Part shown: in pieces, positions 10,988-20,342 of the stretch
How the letters are laid out: each line of letters begins with the position of its first letter
Position numbering within the stretch: the stretch's first letter is position 1
Assembly: GCF_026157085.1 (NCBI RefSeq)
Contig: NZ_JANPVN010000001.1
Span: 1,860,001-1,924,000, forward strand
Reading direction: 5' to 3'
From: Sphingomicrobium arenosum
GTDB lineage: Bacteria; Pseudomonadota; Alphaproteobacteria; Sphingomonadales; Sphingomonadaceae
Length of the DNA: 64,000 nt
The notes under the pieces: generated by a model
The model's database searches: none
Seen by the model: the letters and a program-made list of their open reading frames with translations, nothing else
What the model was told of the DNA's origin: nothing
Translations under genes and position numbers: made by a program

Positions 10988-11917
10988 CTAAAGCTTCTCG
11001 GTCAGCTCCGGCACGATCTGGAAGAGATCGCCGACGAGGCCGATGTCGGCGACCTGGAAGATCGGCGCTTCCTCGTCCTTGTTGATGGCGACGATGACCT
11101 TCGAGTCCTTCATGCCGGCAAGGTGCTGGATCGCGCCCGAGATGCCGATGGCGATATAGACTTCGGGCGCCACGATCTTGCCGGTCTGGCCGACCTGGTA
11201 GTCGTTGGGGGCATAGCCCGCATCGACCGCGGCGCGGCTGGCGCCGACGGCGGCGTTCAGCTTGTCGGCGAGCGGATCGAGGAGCTTGTGGAAGTCTTCG
11301 TTCGAGCCGAAGGCGCGCCCGCCCGAGACGATCACGCCCGCACTGGTGAGTTCGGGACGGTCGCCCGCCGACAGTTCGGCCGAGACGAAGTCCGACTTGG
11401 CGCTGGACGAACCCGCGTCGATCGCCTCGATCGCCCCGCTGCCACCCTCGGCACCGGCCTTGTCGAAGGCGGTGCCGCGCACGGTGATGACCTTCTTGGC
11501 ATCGCTCGACTGGACCGTCGCGATGGCGTTGCCGGCGTAGATCGGACGCTTGAACGTGTCATCGCCGTCGACCGCAATGATGTCGCTGATCTGCGCCACG
11601 TCCAATTTGGCGGCGACGCGCGGGGCGATATTCTTGCCGGTCGTGGTCGCGGGCGCGAGAAAGACGTCGTGATGCCCCATCTGGTCGATGATGATCGGCG
11701 CGACATCCTCGGCCAGCTGGTGCTCGAGATGCGCGGCATCGGCGACATGGACCTTGCCGACACCGTCGATCTTGGCGGCGGCTTCGGCGACCGCGCCGAC
11801 ATCCTTGCCGACGACGAGCAGGTGCACCTCGCCAAGCTTGGCGGCGGCGGTCACGGTGGAGAGGGTGGCGTCCTTGATGGCGGTGCCATCATGTTCGACG
11901 AGAACGAGCGTTTTCAT
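10988..11917 (-). CDS. etfA: Electron transfer flavoprotein, alpha subunit
   Basis: This is the large ETF subunit that binds FAD and passes electrons from acyl-CoA and other dehydrogenases to ETF-quinone oxidoreductase. The 309 residues begin [11 protein letters not shown] and contain the C-terminal FAD domain, with [12 protein letters not shown] and a segment ending [19 protein letters not shown], both characteristic. The start at 11917 lies 1 base after the etfB stop, so translation is coupled. An upstream in-frame ATG would extend into etfB and is rejected. Confidence 0.97.
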   Translation of the reverse strand: MKTLVLVEHDGTAIKDATLSTVTAAAKLGEVHLLVVGKDVGAVAEAAAKIDGVGKVHVADAAHLEHQLAEDVAPIIIDQMGHHDVFLAPATTTGKNIAPRVAAKLDVAQISDIIAVDGDDTFKRPIYAGNAIATVQSSDAKKVITVRGTAFDKAGAEGGSGAIEAIDAGSSSAKSDFVSAELSAGDRPELTSAGVIVSGGRAFGSNEDFHKLLDPLADKLNAAVGASRAAVDAGYAPNDYQVGQTGKIVAPEVYIAIGISGAIQHLAGMKDSKVIVAINKDEEAPIFQVADIGLVGDLFQIVPELTEKL

Positions 11918-11918
11918 C

Positions 11919-12665
11919 TTAGGCGACTCCCAGTTCTTTGAGCTTGGCGACGAGTTCATCGACGCTGTCGACCTTGTCGCCCGCCTCGCGCGTGGGCGGC
12001 GGGGCGACGTTGGTGATGGTCAGGCGGCGCGCGACGTCGACACCGTAGTCTTCCGGCGTCTTGGTCTCGAGCGGCTTCTTCTTGGCCTTCATGATATTGG
12101 GGAGCGAGGCATAGCGCGGCTCATTGAGGCGAAGGTCGGTGGTGACCACGGCAGGAAGCTGGAGCTTCACCGTCTCGAGGCCGCCGTCGATCTCACGCGT
12201 CACGCTAACCGCGCCATCGGCGGGCTCGACCTTCGAGGCGAAGGTGCCCTGGCCCCAGTCGAGCATGGCGGCGAGCATCTGGCCCGTCGCATTGCTGTCG
12301 TCGTCGATCGCCTGCTTGCCGAGGATCACCATGTCGGGATTTTCCTCACCCGCCACCTTGGCGAGCAGCTTGGCCACGCCCAGCGGCTCGACGTCTTCGT
12401 CGGTCTGGATGAGGATGGCGCGATCGGCGCCCATCGCCAGCGCCGTGCGCAGCGTTTCCTGCGCCTTGGCGGGACCGACCGAGACCACGACGATCTCCTC
12501 GGCCTTTCCGGCTTCCTTGAGGCGCACGGCTTCCTCGACGGCGATTTCGTCGAAGGGGTTCATGCTCATCTTGACGTTGGCGAGATCGACACCGCTGCCA
12601 TCGGGCTTGATCCGAGGCTTCACGTTATAGTCGATCACCCGTTTCACGGCGACCAGCAGCTTCAT
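11919..12665 (-). CDS. etfB: Electron transfer flavoprotein, beta subunit
   Basis: This is the small ETF subunit (248 residues), which binds AMP and docks with partner dehydrogenases. It begins [19 protein letters not shown], the usual ETF-beta start, and contains the signature [28 protein letters not shown] precedes the start on the minus strand, which supports 12665 rather than a longer frame reaching 12713. It is first in the etfBA operon and is divergent from exoD. Confidence 0.97.
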   Translation of the reverse strand: MKLLVAVKRVIDYNVKPRIKPDGSGVDLANVKMSMNPFDEIAVEEAVRLKEAGKAEEIVVVSVGPAKAQETLRTALAMGADRAILIQTDEDVEPLGVAKLLAKVAGEENPDMVILGKQAIDDDSNATGQMLAAMLDWGQGTFASKVEPADGAVSVTREIDGGLETVKLQLPAVVTTDLRLNEPRYASLPNIMKAKKKPLETKTPEDYGVDVARRLTITNVAPPPTREAGDKVDSVDELVAKLKELGVA

Positions 12666-12790
12666 GGGCTGACTTCTCCTGACTGAAAATTCGAGTGCGA
12701 TATGCTTTGCCAAACAGCGCGCGTCAAATGGTCGGAGTTCCGTAGGGGCCGGAAACGCAACGAAATGGGTTCATCCGTTGTTTTTCCGTC

Positions 12791-13417
12791 ATGAGCACGC
12801 GTACCGACCATCGGGGCAACTACGAAGTTCACTCGATCGCCGACATTCTCGAATGCCTCGAGGAGATCGGCGAGAAGCAGGGCTGCGTGAAGGTCGGCGA
12901 TATCGCCGACGCCTTCGGCAGCCGCACCTACGCCCCCTTCATCATCGTGCCCGCGCTGCTCGAATTGTCGCCGATCGGGGCGATCCCCGGCGTGCCCACC
13001 TTGCTGGCGGTCACCATCGCGATTTTCGCCGTGCAGATGTTGCTCGGCAAGGACCACATCTGGATCCCCAACGTGCTCGAGGAACGACGCATCTCGGGCG
13101 ACAAGCTCAAGAAGGCTGCCGAGAAGGTCGAAGGCGTCGCCGACAAGATGGACAGCTGGTTCCACAAGCGGCTGCGCAAGCTCACGCGCGGTGTCTTCAT
13201 CCGCCTTGCTGCCGTGGTCATCCTGCTTTTGTGCTTCGCGGTGCCGCCCTTGGAATTCCTGCCCTTCGCCAGCGCGGGGCCGATGCTGGCCATCATCTTC
13301 ATCAGCCTCGCGCTCCTGGTGCGCGACGGCGTTTTGCTGCTCTTGAGCGTGACCGTCGGCCTCACCGCCGTCGGGTTCGGCCTCAGCCAGCTATTGATCG
13401 GCGGGGGCGGGGGATAA
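12791..13417 (+). CDS. ExoD-family membrane protein
   Basis: This 208-residue membrane protein is of the ExoD (exopolysaccharide synthesis) family. The cytosolic N-terminal part contains VGDIADAFGSRTYAPFIIVPALLELSPIGAIPG, typical of the family. About four hydrophobic segments follow, at about 45-85 and 140-205, separated by a charged Lys-rich linker (KLKKAAEKVEG). Rhizobial ExoD affects exopolysaccharide production and nodulation, but its biochemistry is unclear, so no reaction is claimed. The protein ends in a run of five glycines. Confidence 0.88.
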   Translation: MSTRTDHRGNYEVHSIADILECLEEIGEKQGCVKVGDIADAFGSRTYAPFIIVPALLELSPIGAIPGVPTLLAVTIAIFAVQMLLGKDHIWIPNVLEERRISGDKLKKAAEKVEGVADKMDSWFHKRLRKLTRGVFIRLAAVVILLLCFAVPPLEFLPFASAGPMLAIIFISLALLVRDGVLLLLSVTVGLTAVGFGLSQLLIGGGGG

Positions 13418-13425
13418 AACTCCGC

Positions 13426-13454
13426 GTCATTGCGAGCACAGCGAAGCAATCCAG
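13426..13454. repeat. REP-like dispersed palindromic element
   Basis: The segment contains CATTGCGAGC and GCGAAGCAATCCAG. This motif recurs as an intergenic repeat in many bacterial genomes, and translated in reverse it gives GLLRCARNDA. Only one copy is seen in this window. It lies just after the exoD stop. Confidence 0.55.
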
Positions 13455-13523
13455 CGACACCGCCATGAATTGACTCACAGCCAACAGTGGTGGCTCGCGC
13501 GCCTCGTGCGACTGCGGTCAAAA

Positions 13524-13549
13524 AAAAGGGCCGCCGAAGCGACCCTTTT
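13524..13549 (-). terminator. Intrinsic terminator of sucC with UUCG loop
   Basis: On the minus strand AAAAGGG-x-CGC pairs with GCG-x-CCCTTTT around a CGC-TTCG-GCG tetraloop, followed by eight T. It lies 62 bases beyond the sucC stop, with one internal mismatch. Confidence 0.88.
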
Positions 13550-13611
13550 CATTGTTTGATGATGAGGAAGCTTACGCAGCAGAGGCCGCGCAAACAGCCC
13601 CCGTCTGTTCG

Positions 13612-14808
13612 CTACGCGGCCTCTTTCACCTGCGCGACGATCTTCTTCGCCGCGTCGCCAAGATCGTCCGCCGCGATGATCGGCAGGCCCGAATTGGACA
13701 GAATGTCCTTGCCCTGCTGCACGTTGGTGCCCTCGAGGCGCACCACCAGCGGCACGTCCAATTCGACTTCCTTGGCCGCCGCGACGATGCCCTCGGCGAT
13801 GATGTCGCACTTCATGATGCCGCCGAAAATGTTGACGAGGATGCCCTTCACTGCAGGGTCGGACAGGATGATCTTGAACGCCGCGGTGACCTTTTCCTTG
13901 TCGGCGCCGCCGCCGACGTCAAGGAAGTTGGCGGGGAAGGCGCCGTTCAGCTTGATGATGTCCATCGTCGCCATGGCGAGGCCCGCGCCATTGACCATGC
14001 AGCCGATGTCGCCATCGAGCTTGATATAGGCGAGGTCGTACTTGGAGGCTTCGACCTCCATCGGATCCTCTTCGGTCAGGTCGCGCAGTTCCTCGATGTC
14101 CTTGTGGCGGAACATGGCATTGCTGTCGAAACCGACCTTGGCGTCGAGCACCATCAGTTCATCGCCCGACACGGCGAGCGGGTTGATCTCGATCTGGCTG
14201 GCGTCGGTGCCAACGAACGCCTTGTAGAGCGCGGCGGTGACGCGCGCGGCCTGCTTGGCGAGATCGCCCGTGAGGCCGAGCGCATTGGCGACGCTGCGCC
14301 CGTGATGCGGCATCAGCCCGGTTGCGGGATCGATGGTGAAGGTGTGGACCTTCTCGGGCGTGTCGTGGGCGACCGCCTCGATGTCCATGCCGCCTTCGGG
14401 GCTGGCGACGATGGCGATCCGGCCCGAGGCACGATCGACGAGCATCGCGAGATAGAATTCGCTGTCGATATCGACGCCGTCGGTGATGTAGAGGCGCTGG
14501 ACTTCCTTGCCCTCGTCACCGGTCTGGATGGTCACCAGCGTGTTGCCGAGCATGTCCTTGGCATGCGCCTCCACTTCCTCGAGGCTCTTGGCGAGGCGGA
14601 CGCCGCCCTTCGAGCCTTCGGGCAGTTCCTTGAAATGCCCCTTGCCGCGACCGCCGGCATGGATCTGCGCCTTGACCACCCACAGCGGGCCGGGGAGCTG
14701 TTTGGCCGCCTCGACCGCTTCTTCCACGCTCATCGCGGGGATGCCGGCGGGCACGGGCGCGCCATATTTCTTGAGCAGTTCCTTGGCCTGATACTCGTGG
14801 ATGTTCAT
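13612..14808 (-). CDS. sucC: Succinyl-CoA ligase (ADP-forming), beta subunit
   Basis: This TCA-cycle enzyme subunit (398 residues) binds the nucleotide and couples succinyl-CoA cleavage to ATP/GTP synthesis together with SucD. It begins [12 protein letters not shown]. The ATP-grasp region contains [18 protein letters not shown], and the C-terminal domain has NFLDVGGGA and [12 protein letters not shown]. No sucD follows. A terminator lies downstream, so the alpha subunit must be encoded elsewhere. The gene is divergent from dinB, with 91 bp between starts. Confidence 0.97.
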   Translation of the reverse strand: MNIHEYQAKELLKKYGAPVPAGIPAMSVEEAVEAAKQLPGPLWVVKAQIHAGGRGKGHFKELPEGSKGGVRLAKSLEEVEAHAKDMLGNTLVTIQTGDEGKEVQRLYITDGVDIDSEFYLAMLVDRASGRIAIVASPEGGMDIEAVAHDTPEKVHTFTIDPATGLMPHHGRSVANALGLTGDLAKQAARVTAALYKAFVGTDASQIEINPLAVSGDELMVLDAKVGFDSNAMFRHKDIEELRDLTEEDPMEVEASKYDLAYIKLDGDIGCMVNGAGLAMATMDIIKLNGAFPANFLDVGGGADKEKVTAAFKIILSDPAVKGILVNIFGGIMKCDIIAEGIVAAAKEVELDVPLVVRLEGTNVQQGKDILSNSGLPIIAADDLGDAAKKIVAQVKEAA

Positions 14809-14899
14809 GGGGTCGTCCTTCGCTGTGCGAACTATCTAAAGAGTCGCCGCGCCCTAAAGCATATCGGGGCGGAGAGGAAAAGGCGCTAGGAGGGAACAG

Positions 14900-16024
14900 G
14901 TGAGCGTGAATCCCGATTCTCTGTCTGGTCCTGGCGACCTGCCCGCCCCCGGTGCCGACGGGCGCAAGATCATCCATGTCGACATGGATGCCTTCTTCGC
15001 CTCCGTCGAACAGCGCGACCATCCCGAACTCAAGGGCAAGCCCGTCGCCGTGGGCGGCGGCCATCGCGGCGTGGTCGCGGCGGCGAGCTACGAGGCGCGC
15101 GTCTTCGGCGTGCGCAGCGCCATGCCGAGCGTCACCGCCAAGCGCAAATGCCCCGACCTCATCTTCGTCAAATCGCGCTTCGACGTGTATCGCGCGGTCA
15201 GCCAGCAGATCCGCGACATCTTCGCCATCCATGCATCCGCGGTGCAGCCGCTCAGCCTCGACGAAGCCTTCCTCGACGTCACCGAGGACCCCCACGGCCT
15301 CGGCTCGGGCAAGGCGATCGCGGAGGACATTCGCGCCCGCATCAAGGCGGAAACCGACCTCACCGCCTCGGCCGGCGTCTCTTACTGCAAGTTTATCGCC
15401 AAGCTCGCCTCCGACCAGAACAAGCCCGACGGCCTGTGCGTCATCCCGCCATCGAAGGGCCCCGCCTTCGTCCAGAGCCTTCCGGTCAAACGCTTCCACG
15501 GCGTCGGCCCCAAGACCGCCGAGAAGATGAACCGGCTCGGCATCATGACCGGCGCCGACCTCGCCGCCTGGCCCTATCGCGAATTGAAGGCGCGCTTCGG
15601 CTCTTCGGCCGACTGGTATTACCGCATCGCCAGAGGGATCGACGAGCGCCCCGTCCGCTCGAACCGCACCCGCAAGAGCTGCTCGGCCGAGCGTACCTTC
15701 AACGAGGATGTGCGCGAGGAAGCGGAGACCTATGCCGAACTGGACCGCGTCAGCCAGATTGCGTGGGAGCGGATCGAGAAAGCCCGCTTCAAGGGCCGCA
15801 CGGTCAACCTCAAGGTCAAATATTCGGACTTCGAGATCATCACCCGCGCCAGGAGCTTCACCGCCCCCGTTACCGATGCCGACACCTTTCACGCCGCAGG
15901 CCGTGCGCTGCTCAGCCCCCTGTTTCCGCTGGAAAAAGGCGTTCGACTGCTCGGTCTCGGCCTGTCTTCGCCGGTCGAGGAGGAGGTCAGAGGCCCGACA
16001 CAACTGGGACTCGCATTTGAATAG
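14900..16024 (+). CDS. dinB: DNA polymerase IV
   Basis: This Y-family error-prone polymerase does translesion synthesis. The 374 residues include the catalytic HVDMDAFFASVE (Asp28) and LSLDEAFLDV (Asp121-Glu122), the little-finger domain, and a C-terminal QLGLAFE that fits a beta-clamp binding motif. The start is GTG at 14900 because TAGGAGGGAACA lies immediately upstream. A second in-frame GTG occurs two codons later. No LexA-type operator was recognised. Confidence 0.96.
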   Translation: MSVNPDSLSGPGDLPAPGADGRKIIHVDMDAFFASVEQRDHPELKGKPVAVGGGHRGVVAAASYEARVFGVRSAMPSVTAKRKCPDLIFVKSRFDVYRAVSQQIRDIFAIHASAVQPLSLDEAFLDVTEDPHGLGSGKAIAEDIRARIKAETDLTASAGVSYCKFIAKLASDQNKPDGLCVIPPSKGPAFVQSLPVKRFHGVGPKTAEKMNRLGIMTGADLAAWPYRELKARFGSSADWYYRIARGIDERPVRSNRTRKSCSAERTFNEDVREEAETYAELDRVSQIAWERIEKARFKGRTVNLKVKYSDFEIITRARSFTAPVTDADTFHAAGRALLSPLFPLEKGVRLLGLGLSSPVEEEVRGPTQLGLAFE

Positions 16025-16035
16025 GATTTCTGTTA

Positions 16036-16041
16036 TATAAT
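16036..16041 (+). promoter_or_regulatory. Candidate -10 element upstream of carD
   Basis: TATAAT lies in the A/T-rich stretch TGTTATATAATAG just after dinB. No matching -35 with standard spacing was found. If used, it gives carD a leader of about 140 bases. Confidence 0.35.
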
Positions 16042-16190
16042 AGTCACAACGAGCCGCCGCCCGTGTAAATGAGCGACGGCTTCTTCATGCAGGAACACCA
16101 CTTCACGCAGCATGGACATGGGGCCCGGTCAACGTTGGGGGACGACGACCGCTTCCGCTTGTCCGGCGTGATCAACCGGAGAAACTCTTT

Positions 16191-16724
16191 ATGGCGAGCA
16201 AGGCTCTCAGCTTCGATGTCGGCGATTATGTCGTGTACCCCAAGCACGGCGTGGGAAAAGTGATCGAACTCCAGTCGACCGAAATCGCCGGTGCCAAGCT
16301 CGACCTCTACGTGCTCCGGTTCGAAAAAGAGAAAATGACGCTCCGCGTGCCCGTCAACAAGGCCGAATCGACCGGCATGCGCAAGCTGTCGTCGGACAAG
16401 GCCATGAAGGACGCGATGGAAACGCTGAAGTCCAAGCCCAAGGTCAAGCGCACCATGTGGTCGCGCCGCGCGCAGGAATATGAAGCCAAGATCAACTCGG
16501 GCGACCTCATCCTGATCGCCGAAGTGACCCGCGACCTGTTCCGCGCCGACGACCAGCCCGAGCAGAGCTATTCGGAGCGCCAGATCTTCGAAGCGGCTTC
16601 CTCGCGCCTCGCCCGCGAACTTGCGGCGATGGAAAAGACCGACGAAAAGACCGCGCTAAAGAAGATCATCACCGTCCTCGACGACGCCGCGAAGATCTGG
16701 AACGCGGAAAAAGAAGACGCATAG
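16191..16724 (+). CDS. carD: CarD/CdnL-family RNA polymerase-binding regulator
   Basis: This 177-residue regulator binds RNA polymerase and stabilises open promoter complexes, often at rRNA and housekeeping promoters. The N-terminal Tudor-like RNAP-interaction domain is seen in FDVGDYVVYPKHGVGKVIEL. The C-terminal helical domain includes the conserved MWSRRAQEYEAKINSGDL, with the tryptophan that inserts at the -10 region in characterised homologues. GGAGAAAC precedes the start. It stands alone between dinB and the GIN-domain pair, with a terminator hairpin after it. Confidence 0.96.
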   Translation: MASKALSFDVGDYVVYPKHGVGKVIELQSTEIAGAKLDLYVLRFEKEKMTLRVPVNKAESTGMRKLSSDKAMKDAMETLKSKPKVKRTMWSRRAQEYEAKINSGDLILIAEVTRDLFRADDQPEQSYSERQIFEAASSRLARELAAMEKTDEKTALKKIITVLDDAAKIWNAEKEDA

Positions 16725-16792
16725 AAGGTCCGGGCGACGTTCGGAGCGTCTTCAGACGCCTGACGGCATCCGATCGACAAGATCACCAAGGG

Positions 16793-16818
16793 GGCCCGGC
16801 CGGGAACGGTCGGGCCCT
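16793..16818 (+). terminator. GGAA-loop hairpin after carD
   Basis: GGGCCCGGCCG (16793-16803) pairs with CGGTCGGGCCC (16808-16818) around GGAA, an 11-bp stem with one G-T pair. TTCTGCTTG follows rather than a clean T-run. A second inverted repeat GCGTCT-TC-AGACGC lies at 16747-16760. Confidence 0.65.
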
Positions 16819-16881
16819 TCTGCTTGCCAAGCGCCGCGCATCCGCGTATTAGATGAGCAACACAGCCAAGCGGAAAGCATC

Positions 16882-17622
16882 ATGATCCTCAAAGCCACCA
16901 CCATCGCGCTCCTCACCGGCGCCATTTCGACCTGCACCGACATGGTCGACGAGGGACGCATCATCACCATCGAGGAAGGCCCCGCCATCACGCGGCAGAT
17001 CGAGGCGCAGGACTTCGACCGCCTGACCGTGGCCGGGCGCTACGACGTCATCGTCGTCGAAGGCGACACGCCCTCGATCGAGATCGAGGGCCCCGAGGCC
17101 GCGCTCAACCGCACCGCCTTCGACTTCGAGGGTGACGAGCTCACCATCCGTCCGGACGACGAGGACGACAAGGTCATCATCCGCTGGGCCGACGGGACCA
17201 AGGTCACCGTGCGCATCACGACCGCCGCCTTGAAGGAAGCAACCATCGCGGGCGCGGGCACAATGCAGCTTGCCGCCGTCGATGCAGAGCGCTTCTCGGG
17301 CACCATTGCGGGCTCGGGCGACATCAAGATCGACCGCATTGCGGCCAAGCGCGCCGACTTCACCATCGCCGGCTCGGGCGCGATCGATGTGCGCGGCAGC
17401 GCCGACGTTCTCGACCTGTCGATCGGCGGCTCGGGCGACTTCCTCAACCAAGCCTTCAGCGCGACCAACGCCGACATCTCGATCGCCGGCTCGGGCGATG
17501 TCGCCGCGCAGGTGTCGGGCGAGGCCGATATCTCGATCGCCGGCTCGGGCGATGTGACCCTGACGGGCGGCGCCAATTGCAGCGTCTCCAAATTCGGCTC
17601 GGGCGACGTCAGCTGCAGCTGA
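16882..17622 (+). CDS. GIN-domain (DUF2807) protein with GSGD repeats
   Basis: This is a predicted exported protein of 246 residues. After a hydrophobic N-terminus (MILKATTIALLTGA) and a first beta region, residues 115-246 contain about seven copies of an I-x-G-S-G-D turn spaced 18-20 residues apart, the right-handed beta-solenoid pattern of the GIN domain (Pfam 'putative auto-transporter adhesin, head GIN domain'). Two repeats share an identical 26-bp stretch 54 bp apart. The function is unknown; it is probably an envelope or surface protein. It is followed 57 bp later by a second member. Confidence 0.88.
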   Translation: MILKATTIALLTGAISTCTDMVDEGRIITIEEGPAITRQIEAQDFDRLTVAGRYDVIVVEGDTPSIEIEGPEAALNRTAFDFEGDELTIRPDDEDDKVIIRWADGTKVTVRITTAALKEATIAGAGTMQLAAVDAERFSGTIAGSGDIKIDRIAAKRADFTIAGSGAIDVRGSADVLDLSIGGSGDFLNQAFSATNADISIAGSGDVAAQVSGEADISIAGSGDVTLTGGANCSVSKFGSGDVSCS

Positions 17623-17679
17623 CCGTCCGCCGCTCGATCTTCTGGCTTTATTAACCATCTTGGGCGATGGTCCTCGTCT

Positions 17680-18375
17680 ATGAGGATCATCGCTCTTTCG
17701 CTGCTCGCTATTCTCGCCATGCCTGCCGCCGCGCAGGCCGAGGAACGCCGCTATTCGGTCACCGACTACAACCAGCTTCGGATTGACGGCGGCTTTCGCA
17801 TCCAGCTCGAGACCGACCGCTCGCCCTTCGCCGTGGCCGAGGGCAATAGCGCGGCGCTCGACGGGGTCCGCATCCGGGTCGAGGGCCGCACGCTCATCGT
17901 CTCGGCCAATCGCTCCAACTGGTCGGGCAATGAGCGCGATCGCGCCCAGCCCGTCACCATCCGCCTCGGCGCCCATCGCCTCGAACGATTGTGGGTGAAT
18001 GGCTCGGGACTGATCGAGGTCGATTCGATCGAGGGACAGAAGTTCGGCCTCGCCATCCAGGGCAGCGGCCGCGCGGTCATCCACCACGTCGAGGTCGACA
18101 CTCTCGACGTCGGCCTCAACGGCGCCGCCAGCGCGCAGATCGGTGGCGATGTCGAGGATGCCACGCTCATTGTGCGCGGCATGTCCAATCTCGACGCCCA
18201 AGGGCTCGAGGCCGACCGCGCCACGCTCGGCGTCGATGGCCCCTCGATCGTTGCCATGGGCTCCGCCCAAGAGGTTCGCGTCGATGCGATCGGAGTCGGC
18301 GAAATCAGCCTCGCCGGACGCCCCGCCTGCGAATTGCGCCTTGTCGGCGCGCCGCTCGTCACTGGCTGCAAATAG
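17680..18375 (+). CDS. Second GIN-domain (DUF2807) protein
   Basis: This 231-residue exported protein has a clear signal peptide (MRIIALSLLAILAMPAAAQA). The mature part resembles DUF2807: YNQLRIDGGFRIQLET near the start, then short beta-repeats with NGSG, QGSG and NGAAS turns. Its repeats are less regular than in the preceding paralogue and lack the GSGD consensus. The two genes probably arose by duplication and may be co-transcribed. It converges on the DUF1489 gene with only 3 bp between stops. Confidence 0.82.
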   Translation: MRIIALSLLAILAMPAAAQAEERRYSVTDYNQLRIDGGFRIQLETDRSPFAVAEGNSAALDGVRIRVEGRTLIVSANRSNWSGNERDRAQPVTIRLGAHRLERLWVNGSGLIEVDSIEGQKFGLAIQGSGRAVIHHVEVDTLDVGLNGAASAQIGGDVEDATLIVRGMSNLDAQGLEADRATLGVDGPSIVAMGSAQEVRVDAIGVGEISLAGRPACELRLVGAPLVTGCK

Positions 18376-18378
18376 GCG

Positions 18379-18783
18379 TCACACCAGCGCCAGCGCGGCC
18401 AGCTTGCCATAGAGCCGCGGCGGCAATTCGCCGATGCCGCTCCCGTCGTCCTCCTCGCCCGGCGCGTCCTTGGCCCCGAGATAGCGCCACCCCTGGTGCG
18501 CGCGCTTCGGGCTAGCCGCGCAAGGCTCCAATCGGTCCGACAGCACGATGTCCCAGCGCCCGTCCGGACGCTCTTCGAAGGCCAGCACCTTGGAGCGCGC
18601 CACGATACGATGCTTGACGATCCAGTGCAGCCGCCCGCCGTTCAACACCTCGGCATGTCGCACCGGGCGGCGCTTGGTGACGATGCGCACTTTGCCCCCG
18701 CTCGCGCGCCGCGCGATCCGCTTTTCCAGCGTCGGCAGGCTGGCGCAGCCATAGGCCACCTTGGTCATATGCACGCAGGACAT
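18379..18783 (-). CDS. DUF1489-family protein
   Basis: This 134-residue cytosolic protein of unknown function belongs to a family common in Alphaproteobacteria. Conserved segments include TKRRPVRHAEVL, GGRLHWIVKHRIVARSKVL and PKRAHQGWRYL. The first residues (MSCVHMTKVAYGC) allow initiation at either of two methionines. The protein is rich in basic residues and has no signal or membrane segment. No function is assigned. Confidence 0.85.
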   Translation of the reverse strand: MSCVHMTKVAYGCASLPTLEKRIARRASGGKVRIVTKRRPVRHAEVLNGGRLHWIVKHRIVARSKVLAFEERPDGRWDIVLSDRLEPCAASPKRAHQGWRYLGAKDAPGEEDDGSGIGELPPRLYGKLAALALV

Positions 18784-18823
18784 GGGCTTGAAAATGGCGG
18801 CCTAGGCCCCTCTTTTCAATACC

Positions 18824-20209
18824 TTATAAAAGCACCGCGCTGGCCAGCCCGAGGAAGGCGAGGAAGCCCATCGTGTCGGTCACGGTGGTGACGAAGACGC
18901 TACTCGCCACCGCCGGGTCGGCCCCCGCATTCTCCAGCGCCACCGGCACGAGAACCCCGGCCAGCCCGGCAACGAGGATGTTGAACAGGATCGCCGCCGC
19001 GATCACCGCGCCTATCATCGGGTCGAGGAACAGCGCCACGCCCGCCCCCAGCAGCACCGCGATGGTGATGCCGTTCATCAGCGCCACCAGCCCCTCACGC
19101 CGGATCGCGCGCCAGCGGTTCGATCCCGTCAGCTGGTTGGTCGCCAGCGCGCGCACCGTCACCGCCAGCGCCTGCGTCCCCGCATTGCCGCCCAGCGCCG
19201 CCACGATCGGCATCAGCGCCGCGAGAATCGCGAGCCGTGCGATCGTGTCTTCGAACTGGGCGATGACGAAAGTGGCGAGCAGTGCGGTGCCGAGGTTGGC
19301 GATCAGCCAGCGCACCCGCCCCGAATAGGCCTCGCGCACCGGCTCGTTGATATCGCCCTCGCCCGCGCCCGACAGCAGCAGCGCATCCTCGCCCGCTTCC
19401 TCTTGGATGATGTGCACCACGTCATCGACCGTGATCATGCCGACCAGTCGTCCGCTATCGTCGACCACGGCGGCGGAGATGAGGGCGTATTTTTGGAACT
19501 TCAGCGCCACTTCTTCCTGGTCGAGCGCGACCGGGATGAGCGTCTGCTCCTCCTGCATGATCTGCGTCACCGGGGTGAAGCGCTGGGTGCGCAGCAGCGT
19601 CGACAGCTTGACCGTGCCGACGGGATGATGCTGCGGCCCCGTCACGAACACTTCCCAGAAATCGGTCGCCAGCTCCTCGTCAGAACGCAGATAGTCGATC
19701 ACCTGGCCGACGTTCCAATGTTCGGGCACCGCGATGAGGTCGCGCTGCATGATGCGACCCGCGGTTTCCTCGGGATAGGACAGCGCCTCCTCGACCGCGG
19801 CGCGATCGTCGGGCTCCATCCGCGACAGGATCGCCTGCTGGTCCTCCTCGTCGAGATCCTCGAGGATGGCGACCGCATCGTCGGTGTCCATCTCGCTCGC
19901 CAGGTCGGCGGCGTCCTCGGGCTCCATCTCCTCGATGACGAGCTCGCGGACATGCTCGTTCATCTCGGCATAGACGTCGGCGTCGATGAGGCTGCCCAAG
20001 GCGCTGATGATCGCGGGACGGTCCTCGGGCCCGGCCAGCTCGATGAGGTCGGCGCGGTCGGCGGGGTGCAGCTCGGCGACCAGCGCGCAGGCCTCCTCGA
20101 TCCGCCCCTCGCGCACATCCTCGACGACTTCGCGCACGAAGTCGGGGCGCAGGCGGTCGTCCTCGTCTAGCACCAGATCCTCTTCGGGGGGAGCTGTCAT
20201 CTCGCTCAT
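18824..20209 (-). CDS. mgtE: Magnesium transporter MgtE
   Basis: This Mg2+-gated channel/transporter has 461 residues. An acidic MgtE N domain (about 20-150, rich in Asp/Glu) is followed by two CBS motifs (about 150-275: AGRIMQRDLIAVPE..., VTQIMQEEQTLIPV...). A five-helix transmembrane domain follows with VAALGGNAGTQALAVTVRALA, the pore-lining signature. The architecture is complete and standard. It is transcribed alone from the region shared with the amidohydrolase gene. Confidence 0.96.
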   Translation of the reverse strand: MSEMTAPPEEDLVLDEDDRLRPDFVREVVEDVREGRIEEACALVAELHPADRADLIELAGPEDRPAIISALGSLIDADVYAEMNEHVRELVIEEMEPEDAADLASEMDTDDAVAILEDLDEEDQQAILSRMEPDDRAAVEEALSYPEETAGRIMQRDLIAVPEHWNVGQVIDYLRSDEELATDFWEVFVTGPQHHPVGTVKLSTLLRTQRFTPVTQIMQEEQTLIPVALDQEEVALKFQKYALISAAVVDDSGRLVGMITVDDVVHIIQEEAGEDALLLSGAGEGDINEPVREAYSGRVRWLIANLGTALLATFVIAQFEDTIARLAILAALMPIVAALGGNAGTQALAVTVRALATNQLTGSNRWRAIRREGLVALMNGITIAVLLGAGVALFLDPMIGAVIAAAILFNILVAGLAGVLVPVALENAGADPAVASSVFVTTVTDTMGFLAFLGLASAVLL

Positions 20210-20342
20210 GTCGATTGTCCCCCGAAAACTGCGGCCTGCCCCCTCCTAGGCGCGTCCGCCGGACCGATCAACCGATGGCCGTTGCATTAGTGTAATATAT
20301 CTCTAATACAGTGTGCAGGACATCCGATCACGAGGGGCAGTT

